Positions 35,130 to 49,888 of a stretch of 64,000 bases of DNA are shown here, one piece after another. A program made the position numbers and the translations under genes. Location: contig OZ020307.1 in NCBI GenBank assembly GCA_963971305.1, forward strand, positions 16,567,501 to 16,631,500, given 5' to 3'. The stretch is from Arcuatula senhousia. Taxonomy: Eukaryota > Mollusca > Bivalvia > Mytilida > Mytilidae. Numbering within the stretch: the stretch's first letter is position 1; the number at the start of each line of letters is the position of its first letter. The notes below the pieces were generated by a model. It was given only the letters and a program-made list of their open reading frames with translations. It was not told the origin of the DNA and did not search any database.

Positions 35130-38100
35130 ATACATCTGTGCCTAAAAGTACTGAGAGGCGTATACTTATTTTCTGTGTGTGTAGTTCTGTATTCCTTTAA
35201 GGTCAGTTTTCAGTGATAAAACCAGAGTTGTCACTGGAGGTCATTGGCTCTCAGATCTTTTATGTCTTTGATTTTTTGGGCTGTTCAACTAATTCCATTT
35301 TAAGAATCTTGCTTTGTTTTTCAAGTTTTTGTGTTGGTGTTAATAGACCAAAATTGCAACTAGTTAACAAAATATGCTATCATCTATAAATAGCCATACT
35401 AAACCTTTGTCACCTTGTTCAAACTTTGCTTGACCAAAAATGCAACAGATGTGGATCAAATAAATTTGTGCGGGGGAACACTTATACCATTAGTTGGCCC
35501 TCTTTTTTTCGCTTAATTTAGTTGGCAATTGGCCTGATAAGATGATCACATGACACATTAGAAGTTGTTTGCATTTGTTCAATGGTAATATGGGGTCCTG
35601 CATTTAGCCCTCTGGTCCTTTGAAATTCACGACCTTTGAACTTACAATTGTTATTTTTATTGTACAAACTTTCAATAACTGTGATATTATCGCAGTTGCA
35701 CCTCAATTTCTATTAATATGAGTAAATATCATTTTATTTGGATGGTCGGATACAAAATTAAACTATTGATGAACCGTAAATAAGAGGGGATTTGGTGATT
35801 TTGGGGACCGCTGGTCCATTCATCGCTGACAAAACTGTACAATAGGTTTGGTTACGATGATGAATGATCACCTTAACATAACTGTGGTTGACCGCTGGTC
35901 AGTAGCCAGCCACAATAGACAATATGTCCGTTTTAATTTGTATCACATTTTGAAATAATGACATCACATGCATCATAAAATACATTACTGTCAGAGGATG
36001 TGATTATATTATTAATAATTCAAACATGGGTAATTGAAATGGAAATTTATTGATAGAATTAAAGTAATTTCCTCAATAAGTGTGTTCTCATGTCTACTGT
36101 ATAAATATGAGCAGAGAAAAGGGTGTTACCATAAGGAAATTCTTTTAAATTTCAAAATTTTAGATAATCAAATGTTTTAAGTATATTTTAATTCTAGATA
36201 TTATTGATGTAGAGAAATTAGATAATTAATTTTCTAAGATTATTTCAAAATTTGAAAAATGTTGAAGAAATTCTTTTACTCTATTTATTTTGCAATTGTT
36301 TGCCCTACTATTGGTAGCTTAATTCTAATTTAGATTGATACCCTTGTCATCAATGTATGTCTTTGTAAAAATAACTTGCAATTTTAGAAAAGTATTCAAT
36401 TTAGAGCTGATTGTTTTCCTTATTATATTATTTTTAGTAGATAAAAGTCTTTGATTCAAATGTATTATTATTACATTTTATATCTTTTTAATGTTTAATG
36501 GGGGTTGCTTCCTCTGTGCATATTGCTACACATAAAGCATTAGGGAGATTTCTGTTTTCTCCATGCATGAATTTTGGTATTTGAAAATGCATTAAAATAC
36601 AATAATAGCATAATACATAATTCAATTTTAAATGTAGAATAGAAGCTGCTTCATGCATTCTTAAATTCTAAGTGATGTCTTGTGTACTTTACGTAGTGTT
36701 ATCTTGATTTAAGAAGATGTCAAACTCAACTGAATTAAAAAAAAAAGAAGCATTTTCTTATTAAAACCTTTAGTGGGGGAATTAAAGACTGTATCATTGC
36801 ACTTTTATGTCCAGTAAGTTAGCATTGTGGTCTGTATCTCCTTTATTCCATTGCCAAATAGGGGAATACTGATTCTTCTCCCGTATACTGCCCACATTCA
36901 TCTTGTTATACTGCCAGGCTCAATGATTACTGATTACTCAAACCAAACTGAAAACATTCTAACTAAATTCCTATTTCTTGATAGTTTTCAAAGGATTCTG
37001 TACTATAAGGTGCAATACTATAAAACATGTCTTCTCTAAGTGGTTCTGATTTCTTCTTTTGCAATTTCTTACATGCAACATTCTACTATTAGTACAAAAA
37101 AATAAAGATACATTCAGTATCAATTTGATTTTATTGCTGTTTTATATACAAGAGTTTCTTTTATTGTTCTTTTTGTGTTACATTAAAGTTTGGAGAGACA
37201 CTTAAACAGCAGATGCTGCAAGTATCTTTTTATTGATGTAATTTCTTATTAATTGAATATTATCTTTTCCTCAGAATCTAGAATTTTTTTTTACCTGTCT
37301 TCCATAAAATTCTTTTTTTCCTGTGTTTTGAACATATTTGTTATTTAAAATTTTTCTGATCAGCTACAACTGATGTACTGGTGAATCAGAGTATTTGATG
37401 TTAATTTTGCCTAAGGCTTTACTTTTGGCTGTCTCTTATCTGCTTCCTGTTTACCAAGAAATATGCTGGCAACATTATACTCTTGAATCGCTCTCAATTA
37501 AATCAGATTACAAAAGGTACTGTTATCCAAGTAACAGTATTGTAAATGTTTGACTGTGGGGGGGCAACAGTGGTGGTGAAAGGGATGAAAACACTGTTCT
37601 TAGCAACTGCAAATACCTTCTGATAATTTGTATGCAGCAGCAGCTTTGGGTTCAATATGAGATTCAATTTCAAGTCTGACCCTCTGGTTGCAGATTTAGT
37701 TAAATTTTCACCATTTTCAACACAACCTGACTCAGTTTTTGTCTTTAACAAATTTTGTGTACCTAATCTCATATAGTACTTTTTAAGTTTATTTGAATGA
37801 AAGTTTATTTTTTTATTCTATATTCATTGTACTTTGCGATCAGCTGACTGACAGGTGAAGCTAACATCACTATCCTAAACTTGACCTTGTTAACTATATC
37901 ATTGTCGCACAGGAAGTCCTGCATTCAGATTTATAAAGAGTTCTCGACACGATAGAGAGAAGCAGTATCGCTCTCATAGCAACAGAATTTTACATGGACA
38001 ATGTGCTTTTTGTATTGATTAAGCCACTACTAACCAAACCCTTAGACAAACATTGTCTTTACTTCATAAGATTGTACGATTTAATAGATCAGCAAATAAT

Positions 38101-40686
38101 ACACACGATCAAGTCAATGAGAAATATTCAATGTCAGATATCATTTTAATATTAATTTCTCTAGATGTCGTAATATTTTATATGTTTGCAAACAGCAGAC
38201 AGAGGTGAACAATTGCTATTTAAATCTACGTTTGAATGGGAAAAAGGCCGGGTGGAATTGAAATTGGTGCAATCATTTGAATTTATGATCCGCTATCTTT
38301 GTGGTTCTCTTCTATAATGTCAATATGATTCTTTTCATCTCAAATTTAAAATTCTTTTTCTATACAGTTATTTCTGGAGCTCTCAAATGCAATGTGAGAT
38401 TTTATCTCGCAGATTAAACATGCAAATACAAAAATTTTTGCATATAAATTTATCACATTTGTGTAGTTTTTTGTACCATTTCCTTTAAATGATTTTAAAT
38501 TTGTCACCATTAAAGATCTTATATTTGAAACTGGCAAAAACAATATTTATCAGATGATATGACAAAAGTTACATTATGTAACAAAAATTCTGAAAACTTT
38601 ATGTCAAAAGTATGATTAATTTAGTATTTATATGCTATGTAAGGAAGTGTCTCTTTTATGGACCAAATAAACTGCTGTTCCAAGCCACAGCTGCATTGTC
38701 CCCCACACTACAAACTCCCTGCAAAAAAAAAACAACCAAAAAACAAAAAACAAAAACAAAACAAAACAAAACAAAATAAAAAAAAACTAAAAAAAAGAAA
38801 GGAAAAGTCTAAAAATCATTAACAGACCAATTTTTTTAACAAGTTAGGGCCATCACTTATCCTGAAAGATTAACTTTCCTTCAAAGGTTGACCGTTCCAT
38901 CACTGTCAGTCCTACATGACTTCCACAATCTTTCTCTTGAAATGCCTGTACTAAGTCAGGACCATTGGCATTTTTGATCTTCCAATTTCTGTGGTATGTT
39001 CACCTTGGTTTGTCTTTTCTATTGGACATTCAAGATTGATCCTCTAAGTTTGGTAGTTTTCTTATTACACCTTTTTACTTGAACTTAAAGGGACCTACAT
39101 TTTTCACAGGTTGGTGATTCATTATTGGTTTTATATATGTTTTATGATGTATAGGATAAACATGCATCTTTACAGAACTATACATTCATCTTAGACCTGT
39201 AATTTGTACATGACAAATTAACGTTTAAACATTAAAAAAAAACATTTTGAGGATCCACTGAGGTTTTGTTATAATGTGTTTCTAGGTTATTAGGTAGGGA
39301 ATGAAGGGCTATGTTTTCTTTTGTTGCTAAAAGAATGTTCATGAGCCAGCTACCTACAAAAACTTTTCGTAAGAAAAGACGATTTATGTCGTTTATTGAA
39401 GAAACCACAGTCATGATAGTCACTGTGTATAACTTGGTCTGAAAAAGTTCCTGTCAATTTGTATATAAAAATATATCTGAAAAAAACTTTCAAAACAACA
39501 TTGCCAATTTAAAAATACAAGGTAACATGAAAGCAGCAAAACCCCTCAACTAACATCAACCATACAAACTTTTAAGAGCACATCCTTAACATTGTGCCCC
39601 GATTTGAAATCAAGACTGCCATTCTACAAGGTGATGCATTGTGAACTTTAATCTTTACATATTACATTAGATTTAAAGATGATTTGTATTCTGTTAGAAT
39701 AATTATGATAAGTTGTACACCTGCAATTTGTACATGTCGTCTTTAATAGCCATTTTATGCAGATATAGTGAATGGCCATAATTTACATGACATAATTTGG
39801 AGCAGTTTTTGTGTTTCCAACACTTGATTTGCTATTAGAAAATTAAGACTGTCATTATATAGAAATGAAAAACTTTTCATGTTTTTGTTTTGCTTTTAGT
39901 CATGCAAAATTGTAAAAGTAAACTAACCCTTCTCTTTAACTTTTCTTTCACAAGGGATGATAGCTATATTGCACTCTCATACAAAATATCATTGACTAAG
40001 CACAGACTATTTCTAGGAAATAACAGGAACAATTTTTGCAACTAACATTAATACAATCAGTTCTGAAGAATCATTTCTAACTTCTTGGTTCTTCTTATTC
40101 TCTTTGTTTTTTTAGATGAGTCAAACCATGATAGACGATAAAGAGATGTGGAATAAGTGTACGCCACACAACCAACATTAAAGAAATGGCAATTTAAAAA
40201 ATTGCAATGGAAAACAGCTAGCAGTCTTCAACATGACAAGAGGTCACTGCCCGCTGTTTTGCATTTGCCCAAGACTAAAAATACAATACATCAGATTCAA
40301 CAAACAAATCCCTTTTTTGAGAGGAAAGCTGTTTGGAATTTGTTTTGTTTTTGGTCTGTTACCATTTATACATGTATGTTCATTATATACTCAGTTATGT
40401 TTGCTTTATGTAATTCTCATAAGGATGAAATCTTTTACAAAGAAAATAAGAAAATCAAATCACAATGGTTCCTTTATATCCAAACCTTAAGCTTCAATTA
40501 ATCTTTCATAAAGATAGATGTCATTTGACGTTGAGCTTATATGTATAAATCGACAAATAGTGCAGTCTGATCTGCGCTATAGTACCATTTTGACATAATC
40601 TTATAAAAGGATTTTATGGGAAAGATTAACCAGAAAATATAAGAGACGCCATTGTCGTGAGCCATGATTGACGATTTTCTTTGAAG
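35130..40686. other. 5.5 kb with low-complexity and decayed repeats
   Basis: An A-rich CAAAA tract lies at 38718-38812. A repeat-like minus-strand frame is at 37503-37772. A decayed repeat is at 40140-40230 (GATGTGGAATAAGTGTACG to AGTCTTCAACATGAC). No exon could be supported. Confidence 0.4.
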
Positions 40687-40763
40687 ACAGTGATTTCTGG
40701 TATGACCTTATTGATATGGCATTGCAACAGCAGGGAAAGGATTTCAGCAAGATGACGATCAAG
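40687..40763 (+). CDS. Candidate UTP6 C-terminal exon
   Basis: A 77 bp segment lies between a pyrimidine-rich acceptor (GATTTTCTTTGAAG) and a donor (ATCAAG|GTGTTT). Entered in phase 1 it reads DSDFWYDLIDMAL, then QQQGKDFSKMTIK. In UTP6 family proteins the C-terminal region contains a DSDLW.DY...EL...G segment at about residues 540-560 of human UTP6, with similar spacing. The phase of entry is one a UTP6 exon could use, and the strand is the same. Against it, the roughly 220 residues expected between this exon and 8355 were not found, and the match is short. It could instead be an unrelated exon or chance. Confidence 0.33.
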
Positions 40764-42982
40764 GTGTTTATGGTGTTTAACACATTTAATCTGATTCCGA
40801 CAAACGCTTTGATGTATCAGTATGTTTTGATTTTAGGGATCAGATTGATTTTGTCTTAGGGGATTTTTTTCCATTTCATCCTCAATATTCCGTGTACTCC
40901 AAAGTCTTACAACTTTTTCTACATAGGATTTGTTATAAATACAATGTAAACAATATCTATTTATAAGCTTGTCATTATATGATCTAATTGCTGAAAAATG
41001 AGGTATTCTGAGAAAATGTAAAGGAATTACATTGGATAAATACAATAACAAAAGATTGCTATGTCCAATAGAAATTAACGGTTCTTTAAAGTGTTAGTGT
41101 TAGATTGCAATAAATGTTCTTATTGCAATATTGCAAAATGTTGTTGGCATCACTTTTCATCCCTTTTGAATCCTTAAATGTTCAGTCCCATGACGATGAG
41201 CTAGCTAGCCTGGGACAATGACACATTTTGGTGTTTATAAGTGGTCCGCCGATATTGAATTTTTTTACCTAAATCAGTATGGAGAAACTACAAATTTGTA
41301 CTTAATCAGTCGTTAATGTAGCCTCAATGCCTACTATGGGCTATCATGCTCAAAATACTTGTAAAAAAAAGAATTGAATTAAATTATCATTGAGACGAAC
41401 AGAAAGTTTACTGATGCAAATTAATTTCATATCCTAGAAACAATCAGGGAAAGTAAATTCCCTTTATTAAAGGTACACATGCATCTTATTTTTTGTAATT
41501 ACCTATCTCCTTTCCCGGGAGTATTGATGACAAAGACCAAATTTGTACAGACCATCATCTGCATGTTTAACATGCAATCGAGATAATGAATCAATCATGC
41601 GAACTTCTGTTATTTCATGCTAACATGCATGTTATTAGATCTGATGACAGGTGAAAAGATCTGACATGATCACAGAAGACATCAGGGAATTTATGTATAT
41701 TTTCTTGCTATAGGCAGATCATTTTAATGCAATTAGAAAATTATATATATCATATACTTTGAGAGATTTGCAACTTTTATGACCCGTAGACAACATGTCA
41801 GGAGGCATAAAGTTTTACTTATATCCGTCTCCTTATGCCATCCATCCAAAAGAGTTTCTGCCATAAGCCTTTCTCAGAAACCATACATTAGAATGATTTG
41901 AAATTTACTTTAGATTCAGTTTTTTTATGGGTAGGTTTACCCAAAGAAGACATTTCGTTGAATTCTTGATTTAGTGGTTTGTTCATGTTGCTTATAGGAA
42001 TCAATGTAAAAATAACACTTCGTTGGATTCATATTTTTTAGGTTGACTGTTATCCATGAAAACCACGAAAATTGATACCCTACAAATAATAATGAAACCA
42101 CAGTACTAGCATGTTTCAGTATGAGAAACTGTACGTCCTAAGTGACTTTTATACATGTCCAACTTCTACATCTTATTTTGGCCCTATGTGGGCACATCTG
42201 TGTCCCATGGACACATTCCTTCTTTATTTTTCAAGGTTTAAGCCTTGAGTTATTTAAGCTTGGAAAATGACCCAGCTTGACAGAATATGCATTTGAATTT
42301 GCCCATTCTTTAACAAAATTTTTATATTGCTTCTCATTGCTAAATAAGATATGACAAAATATTCTTACCATGTCATAAAACATGTACAAGTTAAAGTTTT
42401 CAAATAAGTCTAACCATGTAACACAGCCCATTAAATATTTTACATTGAATCTTTCTGAACAAGAAACATAAAATTTATCAATATTAAATACTTTTTTCCA
42501 AATCAGAAGTCAAATTTTCTCATAGCAAGAGTATTTAACCACAAATATTTGGATACCCTGAAAACATTATGTTTTATGACTAGCAGCAGCTAGACCTTTT
42601 GGCTACTGATATAATTTGTTACTGATAAACTAACTCATATCTCAGTTTATGGTAAAATATTCTGTAAGAAGGACAGACTGACTGGGTGACTGAAATGTTA
42701 CATAATGTTCAATTTGTTTAGGGAGTATTTTGCCCTTGTTTATATGGAATATATTTGAATATATGGCAATAGATTGTGAATGATGTAGTATAAATTGATA
42801 GTCAAATCATTTTCAAAAAAGAGCCAACAAGTTGGACAAAGTGTGATGTTGCTATTTGTTATAGCTTTTTGTAACTTACCCTTAATATTGAGTTTGCACA
42901 AAATTAAACGATCTTGATGTTTTCAAACTTTGATCAGGGCAAATGTTAAAATCATTACTTTTAAGCGCATGCAAGTTCTATT
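40764..42982. other. No gene; MITE arm fragment near 42050
   Basis: 42050-42110 carries ATCCATGAAAACCACGAAAA and AATAATGAAACCACAGTAC, one arm of the element at 42983-43195. The rest is AT-rich without support for a gene. Confidence 0.4.
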
Positions 42983-43195
42983 TGTCTTTAACTGTTGTAC
43001 TTGTATTTCATGAAATCATTTATTTTCGTGGGTACCAATTTTCATGGTTTGATGAAAAAGATAAGTTCATGGATTCTTAAATTTGTGGTCCTCAGCATAC
43101 AGATCATATTAAAATTTTGTGGATCAAGGCCATGCACCCATGAAAACCACGAAAATTGATGACCCACTAATAATAATGAAACCACAGTACATGTA
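42983..43195. mobile_element. MITE with inverted arms
   Basis: The left arm (TTGTACTTGTATTTCATGAA, then TTTTCGTGGGTACCAATTTTC) is the diverged inverse of the right arm (ATGAAAACCACGAAAATTG, then AATAATGAAACCACAGTAC). Partial copies at 42050 and 17748 show it is interspersed. It encodes no protein. Confidence 0.6.
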
Positions 43196-46100
43196 CAAAG
43201 TGTAAACATGTGAAGGCTTCTACTTAAAAGTACTAGATTTTCTTTATTTTTCATTGAAGAAGTTTTGGAGAAAAAAAGACATAATATTGGGTACCATTAA
43301 ATCAATATTTTCCAGTATTCTGTAATTTTACATGCTGAGTTTATAAATCAGAAAAAAAACATATTTTACATAAAATCAATTACTATCTAGACCAAGCACC
43401 TGATCCTCCTGAATTATTCTACGATATTTTTCTAATTGGCGTGAACTGGGACTGTACTGATTGCCTTATTTGTATGGCAGCAGCTGAAGGATGTGATGTA
43501 TAATAGGCATAGATTGTGACAGGTAAATACAGAATAATAATTGAATATCATACTGTTTACTCAAGGATTTACCGAGCATCAGTACGCAGATAGAAAATAA
43601 TGTGTCCTTGTTATCCTGTTAGGGTCCTCGCTGCCGTTTGGGCAAATAGCAATGGACCCCAGATCAATGCAGGAAATTTAACAGTTCAATTGGGTTTTAA
43701 GTGGATGATGTTAGTGCATATGGATATTTAATTGCTCTCTGTCATATTTCATAAACACCTATTTTATATGCTCATTAATACAATGGAAGCTCTTACTGAA
43801 TACTGATGTAAATGAAAAAACACAGATTTTTTAAAACACTGCGGATACAATTTTATATCATGTTTTTCACCCCTTATAGTCAACTTTCTAAAACAACCCA
43901 TTTCCTATCACTAAAATGGAAAAAAATAACTGGAAAAAAAAGAGAAAAAATATTCACTTTTTCCTATAATTGGTAGTCTTGATGGATGCACTAGCTTATA
44001 TACTGCCAGCACCTGGTATTCAATCATCTGTAAAGGAGGCACTTGTGGTGAAAAAATTTTAACCCACAAAGCCTGCAGCTCTCTCAGGGAATGATTCTCA
44101 CTGTTTTCATAGGAGATTCTTGGATGAGGTTTCATTTTCTATATGTATGTAGATCATGATTTTGTGTCATGCATGTCTGCTGCATATCCCTTTCATTCCA
44201 ACAGTTTAACTATCAAATTCCTTAACAACTGTGTTATGTTCAAATTTGCTTCGTGTCTAAGTCTTTAATGCATAAGAAAACCCATCTCCTTAAAATGAAC
44301 CTTTTAGCCTATACAATGTGTGCCGTGTTAACAGAACGGATTATGATGAAAATGTAATCTGTACTCGTTTAGCTGAAAATAAACTTTTTAAGTTTGACAT
44401 ATAGAGATGAATGCCAATTAAAACCTCTTGCTGTTCTGTACAATTGAGAATAGAAAATCTCTTCTTGTGAGATTCTGTATTTAAGTACAAATTGGAGAGT
44501 TTGTTTTATTCTGCCATGGTAGAGGTTCATGTTAATCTGATATCTTGCATATTAAATAAAAGTGATTTGCATTTATGACATGGATGCATTCAATTACAGA
44601 TTTAAAATTTTATTTTTCTTACATTATCGGAAGAAAATATCTTGCAGAAAATCATTAAGGCATAGAAGTTACTTATTGAACTAGCTTAAACCTAATTCTT
44701 TAAGGAAAAGTTGCGAAAATGAACTCTGTTTCCTACGGTTTCTATCCCACTGAGTCCTGTAGACATCATTTGTCAATAGAACTTTTATCATCAATATTTT
44801 TATTTTTTCATATCTTTAATTGATATTTTTTATTAAAAATACAGAGTTTAGACTTATGAAGATGTGATATTTTTGTGAATTTATTTGACTTTCGTCAGAT
44901 TTGTATGACAGATCTATTTTCCCAGATAACCTAATGTTGAATATGTCTTGAAGTTTGAGTGACAGTTTTTAATTTTCTACATCTATAGTTATACCATTAA
45001 TACAAAGACAGGCCCAATTGATTTAGATCTTATATTTTGTACAATTGTATGGTAAGCCTGGATGGTAAGTAGTAGTGGAAGCATGTGAATGATTCTGCAT
45101 TGAGTGGAACTGACAATTTGAACATTTCTTTCTCAAATCAATCCTTTCTTTTTTATGCTCCATATTAGTATGTATTAGATCAACCGTCTTAGTCCTAACA
45201 AGATTAACATAACATGTGCTTAGCTACAAAGGAAAGTTTAATCCCAACATGTTACCAAAGGTGCATATGGTTAATTGGAATAACTAGTAAATAGTATGCA
45301 TTTACACAACATTAAAACTACAGAGTTGCTCCAAAAATATTTCCATTTTGAAAAATTGCTAAAAATAATTAAAGTTCTATAACTCTTACTTAGGTAATAA
45401 ATAGAACTGTTGAAAGATGTAATGCTCTGGTTCGTAGTTGGAATAAGTTGTGAGGTAGATATATCCACCAAAATGTAGATCTATGTTAAGATTAAAAAAT
45501 ATCGTTATGTCCCATTTTGACAGTGTGACCAAAAAAAGTAGACAAATAATAGAGAAAAAAAATTCTTAATGAGCCTCCTTCTAGCATAGAAAAAAAAGGC
45601 ATTGTTACAGCTTGAAGATAATGGATAACCTATGTCAATTACTGGTATTGGTATAAGATTTACATCTCTATATCAAAATATATTTGTACAATAAAGGTTC
45701 AGGGAACTTCATGCTGACAATTAGCTATCCCGAGAGTATGGGTTAAACTTTCCACAGTATGTCCACATGATGTATGACACTTAGATGAGACGCAATGGTT
45801 GTTTTTTTTTCTTTCGTTATATATTATTTCTTAGTCCAGACTGATGAATGGTGATTACAGATATTTTATCAGAACTGGACAAAAGAGGAATTGTTCTTCA
45901 GTATTATTTATTAATTCGTCCAGCTGTTAGTCTTTTTTCAGTCAGCAAATGTGTTTCTTAAGATATTTGTTTGACTTGCATAATTTTGCAACATAGTTTT
46001 AGATAATAAATGTACAAAACTTCATAAAGATACATGTATGACCATTTGTTATTTTAAGAAACCAGCTTTATATGATGGAGTCATTCAAACAGTCTCTTAC

Positions 46101-49100
46101 AGACCCCAAAAAGCATGCCCCACTACTTCATTTGCAGGCCATAAATAGTAAATGTTTATACTTAGATGGCAATTGTTCTTGAGTACTTTAAGTAAGACTG
46201 ACTACCTAACAAATCTGCAAACATTGTCTAAAAATGTAATGTAACATGTCTTAAAGACACTAACTCTGATGTAAAGAATGTAAATAAATGACCCAAAAAT
46301 GAATCTGTTTCTTAGGAACCTAAAAATCTTTTTTTCCTTCCTTGCTTTCAGTGCAGAGTGTTAATGGAGGAAATTCTTTGTATCATGGAAATATGAGACA
46401 TTTGAAATGATTTTAAATTATGTAATAGAACTGCCACCCACCTTTGGTAATAATAGAGTCAATTTTGATTTATATCCAAAAATGTCTCATTTGATACCAA
46501 GGTGGAAACCTATACACATTTAGAACAAGATTTAAAATGCCTATAATAATTTGTGAAGTTTAATTGTTTGAGGTATCACATAACAGAATGTCGTCCTTGA
46601 GACATGGGTGCATTCTGTGCTTGTATTCCAAATTTCATTAAAATCCTTGCAGTTTAAAAGTTTACAGATGTTTTAAAGGGACTTGCATATACCCCAAACA
46701 ATGGTCTGGAATTTTTATGTTTCTATGATAGTAAATTTGATATTTGAGGTTTCGTCTGTACATGAAGCCTATTTTAAAAAGATTTTAGTAAAATATTTGT
46801 TGCAAAAACGGATCTACAATAATGCCTAGAAAATTTACTTTTACTATTCTTTCACATGACTGTCTGATGACTGATTATGGTGATTTGAAATTTCTTAAGA
46901 TGTTATTGGGTCCATAAGCACAGACTGTATGAAGGTCATTTGAATGTCATATCATTATTGTTTTTCAAATTTGAATAATCAAACTTAATGTCTATTAATA
47001 AAACACCTTTTCAATCACACTGTCATTTCTAGCAGATGTCGATAAAACTTATCATATTCATGTTAGCTCCTTGTTTTCAAAGATTGATCAATTTCTTGTC
47101 AAAATTATGCATGTTTTTTCTATAAAATATGTCTTATATGTTTTACACATTTATATCCCTGCTTGAAGAAGGGTTTGGCTATGTCTATCCTTTCTCCGTT
47201 CAATCTTTTTGATTGAGCAAGGCGATGAAAGAAATGCTTTAAATGTCACAAGACCTTGATTTTAGAGGTCCTTTAAGCGAGCACAAAACAGGTTTTCTTT
47301 CATTATCAAGAACCTTATTTAAGTGATGCAGGCATTATTAATTCACAAGATGCAGCATGTTTTAATGTTTCTTTATGAAAATATTGTTTTGTTCACAATA
47401 AAAATCACTCTACATGTCTATATGGAAACCTTAAATCTCTTATTTAAACTATATTTATTAACTTAAATTGTCGAAAAATGCATTTGACACCCATGTGAAA
47501 AATACACATTGGCTTTTGTGAACAAGTCAACTTTAAATATTTCTACTGACGCAATTACTAGTTAAGAGAATCTTATAGTTGGACTTGCAAACATTGAAAT
47601 CGGCTCTGCTAAATCCTTGAGCAAACAGACATTTGGGTTTTACGTCAATATTTGTATTTTCTGCTCTGAATATGGTATGGGTGATTTTTATGTTTATTTT
47701 CTCTATATTAATATGAATCTTGTAATCATAAAGTGTATGAAATGATTTGAGGAAAAGTTGTGAAATTCAAGGTCACTTATCATAATTCTGTGGATAGACC
47801 AAATATTGTGTTTGTCTACTCATGAAACCTATAGCTAGATTTTTGGCTTTCTTAAGCAATTGCACACAAGGTCCGCTGCCCTAAAAGTTGAGGAAATCCA
47901 TTTTGACTCATAATTTGTAAATACTTAAATGCTTAGATATTGCTAGAACTCTCATGTGCTTTGAGATTAACATGAAGGCACCAATTTCCAGTCTGAATTG
48001 CTGAGATGTGGAATTTAAAAATCCACATTTTATTTTCAGCAGCCAATTGTTATTTTGATGATTTCAAAACAAACACTTCTAAGCTCAGCTATAAAAAAAA
48101 AACCAAACAGTTAAACACATCAACAACAGAAGTCTCTCAACAAAATAAGAATGAACATTATGAACAACATGAATGTTGGTTGTGTTGCAGACACTATTCC
48201 ACATCTCATTGTTATCTATTATTCATTTTTGGGCAATTCATGCTAGTTGCAATACTACTTCAAAAATACACCATGATATAATGTTTAAAAATGCATTTTA
48301 CAAATTCCATGATTCACTGTAATAAACATTGATTCCAGAAGATTAAAAACATATACCCAGTGAAATATCCGATATGTATCTTGAAAAGTTTGTCTTCGGG
48401 CCTCTAGTTTTAATGTCATCCCACGGGATAATCTTTAACATTGACTCAATGTAGAACCAAGTCGACCATATTAATTCAGAGATAGCGGTTTTGTTCAATG
48501 ATGGAATGAACTGTCCAATATTTGGATGGGAAATTGATAGTTCTTGTCATAAGTTAAATTTGTGGTGTACATGATTCTTAACACAAAATATATAGGAAGC
48601 CATGTTTTTGGAGCAGACGACATCAATCATTTTTAGGCAGGATTGTGGGAAAAATAATTCCAGGGTTCTTGAAGCAATTTGGTTTGCCAATATCATTGCA
48701 ATTTTGTCATTTGGTATTTCTAGTTAAATAGCATTACTGTACTAAATTAAATTTTGTTACAATTAGAAATAAGGTTTTACCTATTTTGAATTGTCAACAT
48801 TCAGTTAATTTTGTATGGAAGTGTTCTGGTAACTAAGCCATTATGGGTTCTAAATAAATCTGAATTTTTTTTTAAAGTGTCCATACAAGTAGTTTTTATC
48901 ATTTTTATTGGCAAACAAAATTGGTACATGTCTTTTGTAATTGCTTCTTAAAGGTTGCTTAGAAGAAATGAATTTCATAAAATTTTTAAAGTTTATTTTG
49001 ACAAGTCGTTCACAGAACTAAAGGATTTCAAAAATCCTTTTTTGTACATAAATTATACATAGAATAATAAAATATTATATCAGTGAAAGCCCAAAAATAA

Positions 49101-49790
49101 TCATATAGAAGCTTGTTGGGAGATCAAATGCATATTAACTTTCCATTAATTTGGCAAAAATGTAATTTAAATGATAAAAATGTGATAAATTTAAAAAATA
49201 TGTTCATGCAGATGATCATTTTGTTTACAAGGATTGAAAGCAAATTTTGTTTGTGTGAAATGTAATGTTTGAACGTAGAAAAAAATTAAGGTTATATATT
49301 TCAAAGGTCACTGAAAAAAAATCCTGAGCTGTTGTGACAACATTAGGTTTGATTTCCCAACAGAAATTTTGATTTTCTTTTACATATTTTAAAATCCATT
49401 CAAAAATTGGAATAAAATACATATAGCACTTTGTAGAATAAACATAAACTTGACCTTAGTCAAAAGTTGCATAAGAGTTATGGCCCTTATTATTTCAAAT
49501 GTTATACCGAAGGATTCATTAGAAATCACAGAGATTCTCGTTATATTTTTTACGAAAATGTTTTCTCATATATATAACTGGAATGTTTTTCTATGAGTTT
49601 TTCTTAGTGTCTTTGACAAAAAGAAAAAAAAATCACATATAAACACACTTTCACTATCACATTCATATATCTGGCACTAATCAAACGAAATCCATATTGT
49701 TTTTTCATAAAAAACATAAAAAAATAACTATTTGTACCTTGCAGAAATGCATGCACACACAAAGAGCTAAAATAACATTAAATATCCATG
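43196..49790. other. 6.6 kb gene desert
   Basis: AT-rich. The minus-strand frame at 43911-44135 reads as one block without a family match. The frame at 48006-48281 overlaps an inverted copy of the repeat at 40140. The 3' UTR of the membrane-protein gene probably occupies the right end, but no poly(A) signal could be fixed. Confidence 0.4.
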
Positions 49791-49888
49791 TTTCACATGC
49801 AGAATGGACACAATTCTAGTATCAGCCAATCTCATTCTAAAACAGAACACGAAAAAAAAATGTCTGAAACACTACCCACAATCCTTTG

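Noticed and set aside
37503..37772. 89-codon minus-strand frame (NPKLLLHTNYQKVFAVAK)
   Set aside because: It looks like a decayed interspersed repeat rather than a gene, and there is no splice or start support.
40136..40170. Possible UTP6 exon reading DDKEMWNKC
   Set aside because: The phase fits and it resembles the expected EAMWKC, but the same DNA phrase recurs at 17648 and inverted near 48190, so it is an interspersed repeat, and a stop follows at once.
43911..44135. 74-codon minus-strand frame, and a 5S-like phrase AGCACCTGGTATTC
   Set aside because: The peptide matches no family I know, and the 5S similarity covers only about 14 bases without the internal promoter boxes.
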